Source: an uncultured Prevotellaceae bacterium (GTDB lineage Bacteria; Bacteroidota; Bacteroidia; Bacteroidales; Muribaculaceae). Taken from it: a stretch of 64,000 bases of DNA. Position numbers and translations under genes: made by a program. This document shows positions 8,706 through 17,775 of this stretch, piece by piece; position 1 is the stretch's first letter; each line of letters opens with the position of its first letter. Location: the NCBI GenBank assembly GCA_900322135.1, contig ONYP01000003.1:1-64000 (forward strand). The letters are read 5' to 3'. Below the pieces are notes generated by a model. The model was not told the DNA's origin. It did not search any database and was given only the letters and a program-made list of their open reading frames with translations.

Positions 8706-9812
8706 ATGAGCAACGACAAGACTTTGCAGCCGCTGGCCGGCATGACACTCGAGGAGATGCAGGATGCGGTCACCGCATTGGGTATGCCACGCTTTGTGGC
8801 TAAACAGTTGGCGCAGTGGATTTACCAGAAGCGCGTGAACGACTTTGAGCAGATGCAAAACATCTCCAAGGCCAACCGCGAGTTGCTGGCAAGCCGCTAC
8901 TGCGTGGGCCTGTATCCTCCCAGCCAGGCTGCCGCCAGCGAAGACGGCACCGTGAAGTACCTGTTTGATGTGGGCGACAAGCGCGCCGTTGAGTCAGTCT
9001 ATATCCCTGAGGACGACCGCGCCACGCTGTGCATCTCGTCCCAGAAGGGTTGCAGGATGAACTGTTACTTCTGCATGACCGGCAAGCAGGGTTTCCACGG
9101 CAACCTGACATCCAACCAGATCATCAACCAGGTGCTCAGCATTCCCGAGAGCGAGACGCTGACCAATGTCGTGTTCATGGGCATGGGTGAGCCGCTTGAC
9201 AACCTCGACGAGGTGATGCGCGTCATCGCCATCCTCACCGAACCGTGGGGCCTGGCATGGAGTCCCAAGCGCGTCACCGTCTCGACCGTGGGCAAACGGC
9301 CCGAGTTGAAAATCCTGTGCGAGCAGACGAGCGTGCACATCGCCGTGAGCGTACACAATGCCGTCCAGGAAGAGCGCTCATCGATGATGCCTATCGAACG
9401 CCTCTACCCCATCGACACCGTTATGGAACTGCTGGGCAACTACGACTTTGCCCACCAACGCCGCCTGTCGGTGGAATACATCTGCTGGCAGTGGTTCAAC
9501 GACGACATCCAGCATGCCGAGAAACTGCGTGAACTGTTGCCCAACGAGCATGTGCGCGTCAACCTGATCCGTTTCCACCCGATTCCCGGCATCGAGAAGT
9601 TGCGCACCAGCAGCGATGAGCGCATGACCTACTTCCGCGACTACCTGAACAGCAAGGGCGTGACATGTACCATCCGCCGCAGCCGTGGCGAGGACATCGC
9701 TGCCGCTTGTGGCCAACTTGCCGGCCAGGTACGCAAGCAGCAGGAAGCCAAAGACGCCAAGGGCTCGAAGCCCGCGCCCAAACAGGGCCGCAGCACCCGA
9801 AGCAAGAAATAA
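8706..9812 (+). CDS. rlmN: 23S rRNA (adenine-2503-C2) / tRNA (A37) methyltransferase RlmN
   Basis: This 368-residue radical SAM methyltransferase methylates C2 of A2503 in 23S rRNA and A37 in some tRNAs. The iron-sulfur cluster motif CX3CX2C is seen as CRMNCYFC (Cys116, 120, 123). It is followed by VVFMGMGEPLDN, the SAM-binding region, and the C-terminal catalytic cysteine in GEDIAAACGQLAG (about Cys335), as in E. coli RlmN. The tail after residue 340 is Lys-rich (KQQEAKDAKGSKPAPKQG). The ATG at 8706 is used because the promoter box ends at 8676. The nuclease gene follows 32 bp later without a visible promoter and may be co-transcribed. Confidence 0.95.
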   Translation: MSNDKTLQPLAGMTLEEMQDAVTALGMPRFVAKQLAQWIYQKRVNDFEQMQNISKANRELLASRYCVGLYPPSQAAASEDGTVKYLFDVGDKRAVESVYIPEDDRATLCISSQKGCRMNCYFCMTGKQGFHGNLTSNQIINQVLSIPESETLTNVVFMGMGEPLDNLDEVMRVIAILTEPWGLAWSPKRVTVSTVGKRPELKILCEQTSVHIAVSVHNAVQEERSSMMPIERLYPIDTVMELLGNYDFAHQRRLSVEYICWQWFNDDIQHAEKLRELLPNEHVRVNLIRFHPIPGIEKLRTSSDERMTYFRDYLNSKGVTCTIRRSRGEDIAAACGQLAGQVRKQQEAKDAKGSKPAPKQGRSTRSKK

Positions 9813-9844
9813 CCCACCATACACAACCTACACACCTTGTTTCT

Positions 9845-11659
9845 ATGATTAAAAAGTCTATACGATTCGTCATGCTGGCAGCAGCCATGCTGTTTGCTGT
9901 CCAATTGCTGTGGGCCGCCGAACCCACCAATTACTACAATAGTGCCCTTGGAAAGAGCGACGAGAACCTGATGTCAGCCTTGAGGAGCATCATCCGCAAC
10001 CATAAGGAGGTGTCCTACAGCAGCGGTCTGTTGGCAGCGTTCAAGAAAGCCGACACCGATGATGATGGCTTTATCATCGACATCTACAGCAACTGCCGCT
10101 ATCGTCCCAGCGACAACGGCTCATCAGCACAGACCGTGGGCGAGGGTTACAACCGCGAACACAGTTTCCCCCGCAGTTGGTTTGGCGGAGAGGTGGCTCC
10201 CATGAACACCGATGTGTTCCATGTCTACCCCACCGACATCAAAGTCAACAGCCAGCGAGGTAATTTCCCCTATGGTGTCTGCGCTAACGGAACACGGTTA
10301 ACCAATGGCATCTATGTGGCCAAAGGCAAACTGGGCACATGCACCTATCCTGGCTACAGCGGCACCGTGTTCGAGCCCGATGATGAATACAAGGGTGACC
10401 TGGCACGCACCTATTTCTATATGGCCACTTGCTACAAGAATGAATTGCCCAGTTGGCCCGGCAGTCCCCAGTTGAACTATGCCGCCAACCGCTATAAGGC
10501 CTTCTCGACCTGGACCATCAACATGCTGATGGAATGGACCCGTCTGGACCCTGTCAGCGAGAAGGAAATCAAGCGCAACGAGGCCATCTATGAGATTCAG
10601 GGCAACCGCAACCCGTTCATCGACCACCCCGAACTGGCAGAATACATCTGGGGCGACCTGCAGGGCAAGTGCTGGAATGGCACCGGAGAAGATATTCCCG
10701 CTGCCATCACTGCCCCTGTCAACGGCACGACCATCGACATGGGTACCATTTACGAGGGTGACCAGAAAGAGATAACCGTCAACTTGAAGGGCGAAGGCTT
10801 GACCCAGGGTGTCAGTCTGCTGATGGAGGACAACGAGTTCTTCTATGTCAGCCAGAACACCTTTACCGCCAGCGAGGTCAACAGCGGCACTTCGTTTGTC
10901 ATCGGCTTTGCCAGCGACGACGAGGGCGTCTACAACAACCCGATTACCCTGTCCAACGAAGAGGCATCCACCTCGTTCACCGTCACCATCACGGTCATCA
11001 AGCACGGTGACACTCCCGACCCGCCCGTAGTGGTCGGCGACAGCATCGTCGAGGACTGGGAAGGCTGCGCTACCGGCGGCTACTGGACCAAACCCGTCGA
11101 GGGCCATGCTTGGACCTGGGACTTCACCGATGCCGGCATCTGGGGCGACACCAACAGTCATGGAGACCTTTCCTGCCGCCTGGGCAAATCCAGCAGCAGC
11201 GCCATCGCCATGACTCAAGATGTTGAGGGCGGAGCCAGTGCCATCAGCCTCTGGGCAGCAAGTTACGGCAATGATGGTGAGGCGGCCCTCCGTGTGGATT
11301 TCAGCACCAACCAGGGCCAGTCTTGGTATGATTTAGGAGAGTTCACAGTAGTCCGCGGGGCCTTGCAACACTACACGCTGGACATCGATGTAAACAGTGA
11401 TGTGAGGTTCCGCATCGTCCAGTTGTCGGGCACGCGTGTCAACATCGATGACATCACCATCTTTGGCCGCCAACCACAGCCGGAGCACTTGAAGGGCGAT
11501 GTGAACGACGATGGTGAGGTGAACATCGCCGACATCAATGCCCTCATGGGCGACATCCTGAGCGGAGTACAGCACTACGCCTACGATGATGTGAACGAGG
11601 ACGGCGAAATCAACATCGCCGATGTCAATGAAGTCATCAGCATCATCCTGAACATATAG
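9845..11659 (+). CDS. Secreted endonuclease I family nuclease with dockerin-like C-terminus
   Basis: The 604-residue protein starts at the ATG at 9845 with a signal peptide (IRFVMLAAAMLFAVQLLWA). Residues about 20-280 match the endonuclease I family of extracellular DNases: NREHSFPRSWFGG with His106, then MNTDVFHVYPTDIKVNSQRGN and the C-terminal NPFIDHPELAEYIWG. A beta-rich region follows, including an EDWEGC-type jelly-roll-like domain (about 400-545). The last 55 residues contain two dockerin-like calcium loops (DVNDDGEVNIADINALM and DVNEDGEINIADVNEVI). The likely role is degradation of extracellular DNA for nutrients. Dockerin-like tails in Bacteroidetes are common but usually lack a known cohesin partner. 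The frame is open further upstream inside rlmN, but the signal peptide fixes the start. Confidence 0.9.
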   Translation: MIKKSIRFVMLAAAMLFAVQLLWAAEPTNYYNSALGKSDENLMSALRSIIRNHKEVSYSSGLLAAFKKADTDDDGFIIDIYSNCRYRPSDNGSSAQTVGEGYNREHSFPRSWFGGEVAPMNTDVFHVYPTDIKVNSQRGNFPYGVCANGTRLTNGIYVAKGKLGTCTYPGYSGTVFEPDDEYKGDLARTYFYMATCYKNELPSWPGSPQLNYAANRYKAFSTWTINMLMEWTRLDPVSEKEIKRNEAIYEIQGNRNPFIDHPELAEYIWGDLQGKCWNGTGEDIPAAITAPVNGTTIDMGTIYEGDQKEITVNLKGEGLTQGVSLLMEDNEFFYVSQNTFTASEVNSGTSFVIGFASDDEGVYNNPITLSNEEASTSFTVTITVIKHGDTPDPPVVVGDSIVEDWEGCATGGYWTKPVEGHAWTWDFTDAGIWGDTNSHGDLSCRLGKSSSSAIAMTQDVEGGASAISLWAASYGNDGEAALRVDFSTNQGQSWYDLGEFTVVRGALQHYTLDIDVNSDVRFRIVQLSGTRVNIDDITIFGRQPQPEHLKGDVNDDGEVNIADINALMGDILSGVQHYAYDDVNEDGEINIADVNEVISIILNI

Positions 11660-11678
11660 ACCATAGAGGTCACGATAC

Positions 11679-11724
11679 AAAGCGCCGGCCCGTCGAGAGT
11701 GTATGCTCAGCGGGCCGGCACTTT
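11679..11724. terminator. Bidirectional terminator between nuclease and rpiB
   Basis: GCCGGCCCG (11684-11692) pairs perfectly with CGGGCCGGC (11711-11719). After one mismatch the stem continues with AAAG/CTTT. T-runs on both strands fit the convergent arrangement. Confidence 0.85.
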
Positions 11725-11743
11725 TATTGCTGACAGTGATGAA

Positions 11744-12202
11744 TCACTTCACGGGTATCTTGTCGATGCGGCGCTGATGACGGCCACCCTCATAGGGGGT
11801 CGTCAAGAAGGCCTCGACCATGGCGATGGCCTCCTCGTCGGTGACAAAGCGGCCAGGCATTGCCAGGACATTGGCATCGTTGTGCTGACGGGCCAGACGG
11901 GCTACCGCCAAGCGCCAGCACAGTGCCGAACGCACATCCTGGTGCTTGTTGAGCGTGATGTTGATGCCCTCGCCACTGCCACACACGGCGATGCCGGGAT
12001 AGCACTCGCCCTGCTCCACTGCAGCGGCGCAGGGGTGGGCAAAATCGGGATAGTCGCAACTGTCCTCGCTGTAGGTGCCGAAGTCCTTGTAAGCAATGCC
12101 TTGTGCGTCAAGCCAACGCTTGACGGCCTCCTTGGTGGGATAACCTGCATGGTCACTGCACAGCGCCACGGGAATGCCGGGTTTCAAGATTGAGTTGTCC
12201 AT
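11744..12202 (-). CDS. rpiB: Ribose-5-phosphate isomerase B
   Basis: The product (152 residues from the ATG at 12202) interconverts ribose 5-phosphate and ribulose 5-phosphate in the pentose phosphate pathway. LacAB/RpiB family signatures are CSDHAGYPTKEAV near the N-terminus, the active-site cysteine segment CGSGEGINITLNK, and HNDANVLAMPGR. An in-frame ATG at 12226 would add eight mostly basic residues (MAIKRKKN); the downstream ATG is closer to normal family starts, but either is possible. It lies 48 bp after valS on the same strand and is probably its operon partner. It ends at the bidirectional terminator at 11679-11724. Confidence 0.92.
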   Translation of the reverse strand: MDNSILKPGIPVALCSDHAGYPTKEAVKRWLDAQGIAYKDFGTYSEDSCDYPDFAHPCAAAVEQGECYPGIAVCGSGEGINITLNKHQDVRSALCWRLAVARLARQHNDANVLAMPGRFVTDEEAIAMVEAFLTTPYEGGRHQRRIDKIPVK

Positions 12203-12250
12203 ATTCTTTTTTCTTTTAATGGCCATGGCATAACCACGGCACGGGGAACC

Positions 12251-14965
12251 TTATTTCTTGAGCGCCTGGAGGGCCTGCTCCATCGTGGCGATTTTGCTCT
12301 CGGCGTCGGCTTTCTTCTTGCGCTCGTTGGCGACAACGGCCTCGGGGGCGTTGGCAACGAAGCGCTCGTTGCTCAACTTCTTGTCCACGCTGGCCAGGAA
12401 GCCACGGGTGTACTCAAGGTCAGCCTCGAGTTTCTTGATTTCCTCCTCGACATCGATGCTGCCGGTAACGGGAACTGCAAACTCAGCGGTGCCGACCATA
12501 AAGGCGGGCGCCGTGGGGTCTTTCTCGGTCACGGCCTCGATTTTGTCGAGTCCGGCGAGTTTGATGATGATGGCCTCAAGCGGATTGTTCAGGCCACCGA
12601 TGGCTTGCAGCGTGAGTTGCTCCTTGTTGGGGAGGTTCTTCTGCTTGCGCACATTGCGCACGCCGGCGACGATTTCCTTGACATCGGCCATTGCCTTGAG
12701 TAAAGCGGCATCGGCCTGCTCGGGCTCGGGAATGAGGGCATACATGATGCTCTCGCCGTCCTTACGCTCGTCGAGGTGCTGCCACAGTTCCTCGGTGATG
12801 AAGGGCATGAACGGATGCAACAGACGCAGCAGCATGTCGAAGAACTCGAGCGTGGCCTGCATGGTGGCACGGTCCATCGGCTGGCCGAAGGCGGGTTTCA
12901 CGGCCTCGAGATACCAAGCCGAGAACTCCTCCCAGAACAGGCGATAGAGCACCATCATGGCATCGCTCAAGCGGAACTTGGCGAAGTGGTCCTTTACGGT
13001 TGCCAGCGCATCGTTGAGCTGGTTGCGGAACCACTCCACGGCCTGACGGCTGGCCTCGGGCTGCTCGACATCGGCAACCTCCCAACCCTTGACGAGACGG
13101 AAGGCATTCCAGATCTTGTTGTTGAAGTTGCGGCCCTGCTCACACAACGCGTCATCGTAGAGGATGTCGTTGCCGGCGGGAGCGGCAAGCATCAGACCCA
13201 TACGCACGCCGTCGGCACCGAATTTGTCAATCAGCATCAGCGGGTCGGGCGAGTTACCCAGCGACTTGGACATCTTGCGGCCCAACTTGTCGCGAACAAC
13301 ACCGGTGAAATAGACATTGCGGAACGGCATGTCACCCATGTACTCATAGCCAGCCATAATCATGCGTGCCACCCAGAAGAAGATGATGTCGGGGGCAGTC
13401 ACCAGGTCGTTGGTGGGATAGTAGTACTTGATTTCCTCGTTGCCGGGGTTGTTGATGCCGTCGAACAGCGAGATGGGCCACAGCCATGAACTGAACCAGG
13501 TGTCGAGGGCGTCCTCATCGTGGCGCAGTTGGCTGGCCTCGATATTCTCGTAGCCGGGAATCTTGCGGGCCTTCTCGAGGGCTTCTTCCTCGTTCAAGGC
13601 AACTACATAAACCTCCTTTTCCTCGTCCTCGGTGGGCAGGAAGTAGGCGGGAATGCGGTGTCCCCACCACAACTGGCGCGAGATACACCAATCCTGGATG
13701 CCCTCGAGCCATACATTGTAGATATTTTTGTACTTGGCGGGATGGAACTTGAGTTCGTCGTTCTTCACACAGGGCAGCGCGATGTCGGCAAAGTGCTTCA
13801 TCTTGAGGAACCACTGCATGCACAGGCGGGGCTCGACGGCGGTGTCGCTGTTGCGTTCGCTGTAACCCACCTTGTTGTCATAGTCCTCAATCTTCTCGAC
13901 CAGACCGGCATTCTGCAGGTCGGGCACAATCACCTTGCGGCACTCCATTCGATCCATGCCGACATACAGCGGTGACTGCTCGCTGATGGTGGCATCGGCG
14001 TTGAAGATATCGATGGTCTCCAGGTTATGCGTCTTGCCCAGGACATAGTCGTTGGGGTCATGGGCGGGAGTCACCTTCAGACAACCCGTACCGAACTCTA
14101 TCTCCACATAGCGGTCCTCGATGACATTGATGACACGACCCACCAGCGGCACAATCACCTTGCGGCCCTTGAGCCACTGGTTCTTGGGATCCTTGGGGTT
14201 GATGCACATGGCGGTATCGCCCATGATGGTCTCGGGGCGCGTGGTGGCCACAACGGCATAATAGCCCTTCTCGTCCTTGTGGATGATGTTGCCCTCGGCA
14301 CGCAGTTGCTCCTCGTTCTCGAGGGTCTGCAGGCCGTCAACATAGTATTTGAGGTAATACAGGTGGCTCTTCTCCTCGCGGTAGATTACCTCCTCGTTGC
14401 TCAATGCAGTCTGTGCCTTGGGGTCCCAGTTCACCATGCGCAATCCACGGTAGATGTAGCCCTTGTCATACAGGTCGACAAACACCTTGAGCACGCTCTT
14501 GCTGCGCGTCTCGTCCATGGTGAAGGCGGTGCGGCTCCAGTCACAGGAGGCACCCAGTTTGCGCAACTGCTGCAGGATGATGCCGCCGTGCTCGTGTGTC
14601 CAGTCCCACGCATGCTTGAGGAACTCGTCGCGCGTGAGGTCACGCTTGCGGATTCCCTGCTCAGCCAGGCGCTTCACCACCTTGGCCTCGGTAGCAATCG
14701 AAGCATGATCGGTACCCGGCACCCACAGGGCGTTCTTGCCCTCCATGCGGGCGCGGCGGATGAGGATGTCCTGGATAGTGTTGTTGAGCATATGGCCCAT
14801 GTGCAGGACACCCGTCACATTGGGTGGCGGGATGACGATGCAATAGGGTTCACGCTCATCGGGAACGCTCTTGAACAGGTCGTGCGATTCCCAATACTTA
14901 TACCACTTGTCCTCGACCTCTTTGGGGTCGTATTTGGTTGCCAGTGTATTCTCTTTCTCGCTCAT
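12251..14965 (-). CDS. valS: Valyl-tRNA synthetase
   Basis: The 904-residue class I aminoacyl-tRNA synthetase charges tRNA-Val. It shows the HIGH-type ATP motif in [15 protein letters not shown] (47-60), the editing domain with [12 protein letters not shown], the KMSKS loop in [14 protein letters not shown] (near 565), and the C-terminal coiled-coil arm ([20 protein letters not shown] and onward) typical of ValRS. Length matches the family. Two -7 boxes lie upstream, with a terminator-like hairpin between them (15003-15183), so expression could be attenuated. rpiB follows in the same operon. Confidence 0.97.
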   Translation of the reverse strand: MSEKENTLATKYDPKEVEDKWYKYWESHDLFKSVPDEREPYCIVIPPPNVTGVLHMGHMLNNTIQDILIRRARMEGKNALWVPGTDHASIATEAKVVKRLAEQGIRKRDLTRDEFLKHAWDWTHEHGGIILQQLRKLGASCDWSRTAFTMDETRSKSVLKVFVDLYDKGYIYRGLRMVNWDPKAQTALSNEEVIYREEKSHLYYLKYYVDGLQTLENEEQLRAEGNIIHKDEKGYYAVVATTRPETIMGDTAMCINPKDPKNQWLKGRKVIVPLVGRVINVIEDRYVEIEFGTGCLKVTPAHDPNDYVLGKTHNLETIDIFNADATISEQSPLYVGMDRMECRKVIVPDLQNAGLVEKIEDYDNKVGYSERNSDTAVEPRLCMQWFLKMKHFADIALPCVKNDELKFHPAKYKNIYNVWLEGIQDWCISRQLWWGHRIPAYFLPTEDEEKEVYVVALNEEEALEKARKIPGYENIEASQLRHDEDALDTWFSSWLWPISLFDGINNPGNEEIKYYYPTNDLVTAPDIIFFWVARMIMAGYEYMGDMPFRNVYFTGVVRDKLGRKMSKSLGNSPDPLMLIDKFGADGVRMGLMLAAPAGNDILYDDALCEQGRNFNNKIWNAFRLVKGWEVADVEQPEASRQAVEWFRNQLNDALATVKDHFAKFRLSDAMMVLYRLFWEEFSAWYLEAVKPAFGQPMDRATMQATLEFFDMLLRLLHPFMPFITEELWQHLDERKDGESIMYALIPEPEQADAALLKAMADVKEIVAGVRNVRKQKNLPNKEQLTLQAIGGLNNPLEAIIIKLAGLDKIEAVTEKDPTAPAFMVGTAEFAVPVTGSIDVEEEIKKLEADLEYTRGFLASVDKKLSNERFVANAPEAVVANERKKKADAESKIATMEQALQALKK

Positions 14966-15002
14966 TTTTGTTGATTTGTTGGTTCAATCATTTATTTAAG
15001 GT

Positions 15003-15011
15003 GCAAAGGTA
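15003..15011 (-). promoter_or_regulatory. Proximal -7 box of valS
   Basis: On the minus strand this reads TACCTTTGC, matching TAnnTTTGC, 38 bp before the valS start codon. No clear -33 TTTG is seen. Confidence 0.55.
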
Positions 15012-15103
15012 AGGATTTTTGACCAATTGTCGAGTAAATCTTCCACATAATTATAGCGAAGCAGGAAAAAATGACTAAAAGACACAGCGCAGGGAAAAAG
15101 GAA

Positions 15104-15138
15104 GGCGGCTGATTGACCTGAGAAAACAATCTGCCGCC
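15104..15138 (-). terminator. Terminator-like hairpin upstream of valS
   Basis: GGCGGCTGATT (15104-15114) pairs with AATCTGCCGCC (15128-15138) with one mismatch. On the minus strand it is followed by TTCCTTTTT. It lies between a distal -7 box (15175-15183) and the valS-proximal box, so it could end a short leader RNA of about 60-75 nt. Confidence 0.5.
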
Positions 15139-15174
15139 CGTGATTGAAGTGATGTGGGAATGGTTTTTACACTT

Positions 15175-15183
15175 GCAAAGTTA
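15175..15183 (-). promoter_or_regulatory. Distal -7 box, valS leader or small RNA
   Basis: TAACTTTGC on the minus strand is a perfect match to the -7 consensus. Its transcript would run straight into the hairpin at 15104-15138. No -33 element is evident. The remaining sequence between valS and marC (14966-15396) shows no gene. Confidence 0.45.
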
Positions 15184-15365
15184 CTACCAAAACAAGAAAA
15201 ACCGCCCGCATTCAATGGTCATTCTTTTATTGTCAAACACTTGATTTCCAGTTATTTGAAAAAGAAAAAGGTCATTTTGGGGTCATCGCTCACCACAGGC
15301 CCCCGAAAGTGCCCCCCAAAAGCATAATTTCGGGGCAATAACCCGATAAAAACGATGAAAATGTG

Positions 15366-15374
15366 TACTTTTGC
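15366..15374 (+). promoter_or_regulatory. -7 promoter box of marC-family gene
   Basis: TACTTTTGC matches TAnnTTTGC and ends 22 bp before the ATG at 15397, giving a very short leader. This excludes the upstream in-frame ATGs at 15355 and 15361 as starts. Confidence 0.6.
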
Positions 15375-15396
15375 CAACAGAAAAAAAGATTTGATT

Positions 15397-15975
15397 ATGG
15401 GATCATTAAATTTCACGCAGATTTTGAGCGCAACGCTGGTGTTATTGAGTATTATCGACATTGTGGGCTCGATACCTATCATCCTGCAGTTGAGAGAGAA
15501 AGGGCGCCATGTTGACGCTTTGAAGGCAACCCTCTACTCTACCCTGCTGATGGTCGGATTCTACTATGGCGGGCACTGGCTGCTGAAAATCTTCAACTGC
15601 GACATCCACTCGTTTGCCACAGCAGGCGGTTTCCTGATGTTCCTGATGGCCCTGGAGATGATTCTGGATGTGGAAATCTTCAAGAACAACACGCCCAACA
15701 AGGGGGCCACAATGGTACCGATGGTGTTCCCGCTCATCGCGGGCGCCGGTGTGCTCACGACGCTGATTTCGCTCAAGGCGATGTATGATGATGTAAACAT
15801 CTTCATTGGGCTCGCCATCAATATGTTATGGGTATTCCTCGTCATCAAGAGCACCGGCAAGATTCAGAAATTGCTGGGCGATGGCGGCATGATGTTCTCG
15901 CGCAAGTTCTTCGGCATCATCCTGCTTGCCATGAGCGTGAAGATGATGACCGAGAATATATCACACTTGTTCTAA
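15397..15975 (+). CDS. MarC-family integral membrane protein
   Basis: The 192-residue protein has about six hydrophobic helices and fits the MarC/UPF0056 family of inner-membrane proteins of unknown function. The family's pattern is seen in LVLLSIIDIVGSIPIIL near the N-terminus, FATAGGFLMFLMALEMIL in the middle, and MVPMVFPLIAGAGVLTTLISL after it, which is the conserved P-L-x-G-A-G segment. A role in multiple antibiotic resistance was once proposed for E. coli MarC but is not supported, so none is claimed here. The start is set by the promoter box. It stands alone and is followed by the second heptamer array, with the next gene convergent. Confidence 0.88.
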   Translation: MGSLNFTQILSATLVLLSIIDIVGSIPIILQLREKGRHVDALKATLYSTLLMVGFYYGGHWLLKIFNCDIHSFATAGGFLMFLMALEMILDVEIFKNNTPNKGATMVPMVFPLIAGAGVLTTLISLKAMYDDVNIFIGLAINMLWVFLVIKSTGKIQKLLGDGGMMFSRKFFGIILLAMSVKMMTENISHLF

Positions 15976-15988
15976 AGCATTAAAACAA

Positions 15989-16044
15989 GGTTAGAGGTTA
16001 AAGGTTAGAGGTTAAAGGTTAAAGGTTAGAGGTTAGAGGTTAAA
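15989..16044. repeat. Tandem 7-bp repeat array 2
   Basis: Eight uninterrupted heptamers, GGTTAGA or GGTTAAA, start 13 bp after the marC stop. They are followed by GGGGCATCCGC, similar to the CATCCGC that follows array 1 after glyA. Copy number may vary between strains by slippage. Confidence 0.9.
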
Positions 16045-16101
16045 GGGGCATCCGCTTTTATGCTCGGTGCGCTCTCAGTTTAGAGCATTGTGAAATAAAT
16101 A

Positions 16102-16135
16102 ACGACAGCCGCCCCACCCACGGGACGGCTGTCGT
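16102..16135 (-). terminator. Terminator after the glycosidase-like lipoprotein gene
   Basis: ACGACAGCCG (16102-16111) pairs perfectly with CGGCTGTCGT (16126-16135). On the minus strand it is followed by a T-rich run (TTATTTATTT). It is the first clear intrinsic terminator met by transcription from the polysaccharide side. Confidence 0.8.
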
Positions 16136-16167
16136 CGGTCAGTAGGTATGGGAGAGGATCGGGCTTT

Positions 16168-17679
16168 CTATTTCCATGAGGGGTCGCTCTCGTTCCAGCA
16201 GCGGTCGAGAGCGGTGACGGCATATTGCCATTTGCCCTTGCCGCCGTCAGGCAAGACAAAGGTGGTCTCGCCGGTGATGGCCAGGATGTCGGCGGGGTTA
16301 TCAAGATGCCCTTTCTTGCCCTTGGGATAGCGATACACCACATACCGCACGGCCTGTTGCATTGGGTCGTCGGTGTCGTGGGCGCGCCACACGAGGGATT
16401 TCTTGCCGTTCACCTTCTTGATGTTGAGGTCATGTACACGGTGGGGCTTCTCGCTGTCAATCCACGAGTAGGCGGGAATGAGAGCGGGATAGCATGTCTG
16501 CTTATTCACCAGTGAGTCCAGGACGCCCTGGTAGTTGGTTGTGACGCTGTAAGCGGGCCACCAGGTGACACCGTGCACATCGTCCATGGCGCGCTGCAGA
16601 CGCAGTTTGTGGTCAAGTTGCGTGGGGTTGGCGGGGTCGCCGCCCTCGTCGGCGATGTCCTGATGAGACATCACATTGTTGACAGCCTGGCCGTAGTACA
16701 TGTGCCGGCCGTTGGCATGTTCGTTCCACCAGTGCATGAGCACCAGGTCACTGGCACGCTCATGCTCCAGTTCCCAATAGAGTTGCGGCACCATGTAGTC
16801 CACCCAACCCTCGGCGGTCCACTTGAGGCAGTCGGCATAGAGCGCGTCATAGCATTGCAGTCCGTTGGTCTCGCTGCCATCGGGGTCGCTGGCCTTGTTG
16901 CGCCAGATACCGAAGGGGCTGATGCCGAAGCGCACCCAGGGTTTCACTTCCTGGATGGTGCCATGCAACTGCTCGATGAGCAAGTCGACATTGTGGCGCC
17001 GCCAGTCATTCTTGTCCCAGCCGATGCCATAAGCATCATAGGAGGCCGTGTCGGGGAACTCTGCCCCCTTGACGGGATAGGGATAGAAGTAGTCGTCCAT
17101 GTGCAGGGCGTCGATGTCATACCGCGTGAGGATGTCGCGCACCACCTTGTCGATGAAGTCGCGGCTCTCGGGCAACCCGGGGTCGAAGTAGAGTTTGCCG
17201 TCGGCATACTTGAGGAACCACTCGGGGTGCTCATAGTAGATGTGCCCGGGTGCGGGTGTGTCCTCCTCGCTGCTTGTCACGCGATAGGGATTGATCCAGG
17301 CGTGGAGTTCCATGCCGCGCTTGTGGGTCTGCTCAATCATGAACTGCAAGGGGTCCCACAGGGGTTGTGGTGCCTTGCCAGGCTCGCCTGAAATCCACCG
17401 TGTCCATGGCTCGAGTTCGCTGACATAGGCCGCATCGGCCTGTGGACGGATTTGCCAGATGACGGCATTGCAGTTGGCTTGGTGCAAGAGGTCAAGCTGT
17501 TTTATGAGATAGTCCTGCGTCTGCTCAGGGGTCATCTTGGCATACTGGCTCTGCCCGATAATGTGCATCCATGCCCCGCGGAACTCATGTTTGGGCAGAT
17601 TGGGTCCAGCGATGTTTTGCGCTGTCATGCAACCGCCCATTGCCAAAAGCAACAATGAGAAGAACAACAATCGTTTCAT
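16168..17679 (-). CDS. Family-10-like glycosidase lipoprotein (GHL10/DUF187)
   Basis: The 503-residue protein is a lipoprotein: signal MKRLLFFSLLLLAMGGC with the lipid-attachment Cys at 17. The rest matches the GHL10 (DUF187) glycosyl-hydrolase-like family: EFRGAWMHIIG, NAVIWQIRPQADAAY, GMELHAWINPYR, then DPGLPESRDFIDKVVRDIL and DIDALHMDDYFYPYP, which are the beta-alpha barrel segments conserved in the group. A C-terminal fibronectin-like domain follows (about 410-500). It is likely an outer- or inner-membrane-anchored glycan hydrolase; the substrate is unknown, though related proteins are linked to cell-wall or exopolysaccharide turnover. An upstream GTG (17685) is possible, but the ATG at 17679 gives a better signal. 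It may be the last gene of the large minus-strand operon. Confidence 0.88.
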   Translation of the reverse strand: MKRLLFFSLLLLAMGGCMTAQNIAGPNLPKHEFRGAWMHIIGQSQYAKMTPEQTQDYLIKQLDLLHQANCNAVIWQIRPQADAAYVSELEPWTRWISGEPGKAPQPLWDPLQFMIEQTHKRGMELHAWINPYRVTSSEEDTPAPGHIYYEHPEWFLKYADGKLYFDPGLPESRDFIDKVVRDILTRYDIDALHMDDYFYPYPVKGAEFPDTASYDAYGIGWDKNDWRRHNVDLLIEQLHGTIQEVKPWVRFGISPFGIWRNKASDPDGSETNGLQCYDALYADCLKWTAEGWVDYMVPQLYWELEHERASDLVLMHWWNEHANGRHMYYGQAVNNVMSHQDIADEGGDPANPTQLDHKLRLQRAMDDVHGVTWWPAYSVTTNYQGVLDSLVNKQTCYPALIPAYSWIDSEKPHRVHDLNIKKVNGKKSLVWRAHDTDDPMQQAVRYVVYRYPKGKKGHLDNPADILAITGETTFVLPDGGKGKWQYAVTALDRCWNESDPSWK

Positions 17680-17723
17680 ATACACTTGGATTTTAAGTTA
17701 GATTGAGCTGTATCAAATGTTAA

Positions 17724-17745
17724 GAGACGCAAGATCTTGCGTCTC
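17724..17745. repeat. Perfect 22-bp intergenic palindrome
   Basis: GAGACGCAAGA is followed immediately by its exact reverse complement. It lies between two minus-strand genes, with no T-run after it. It resembles short GAGACGC...GCGTCTC palindromes that I recall as frequent intergenic elements in Bacteroidales; this likeness is from memory and only one copy is in the window. Confidence 0.75.
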
Positions 17746-17775
17746 CACATCCATTATACTGTGATAGAAAAAGTA

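Noticed and set aside
14966..15183. T-box riboswitch upstream of valS
   Set aside because: No T-box consensus or specifier-type structure was seen, and T-boxes are rare in this phylum. Only a simple hairpin is present.
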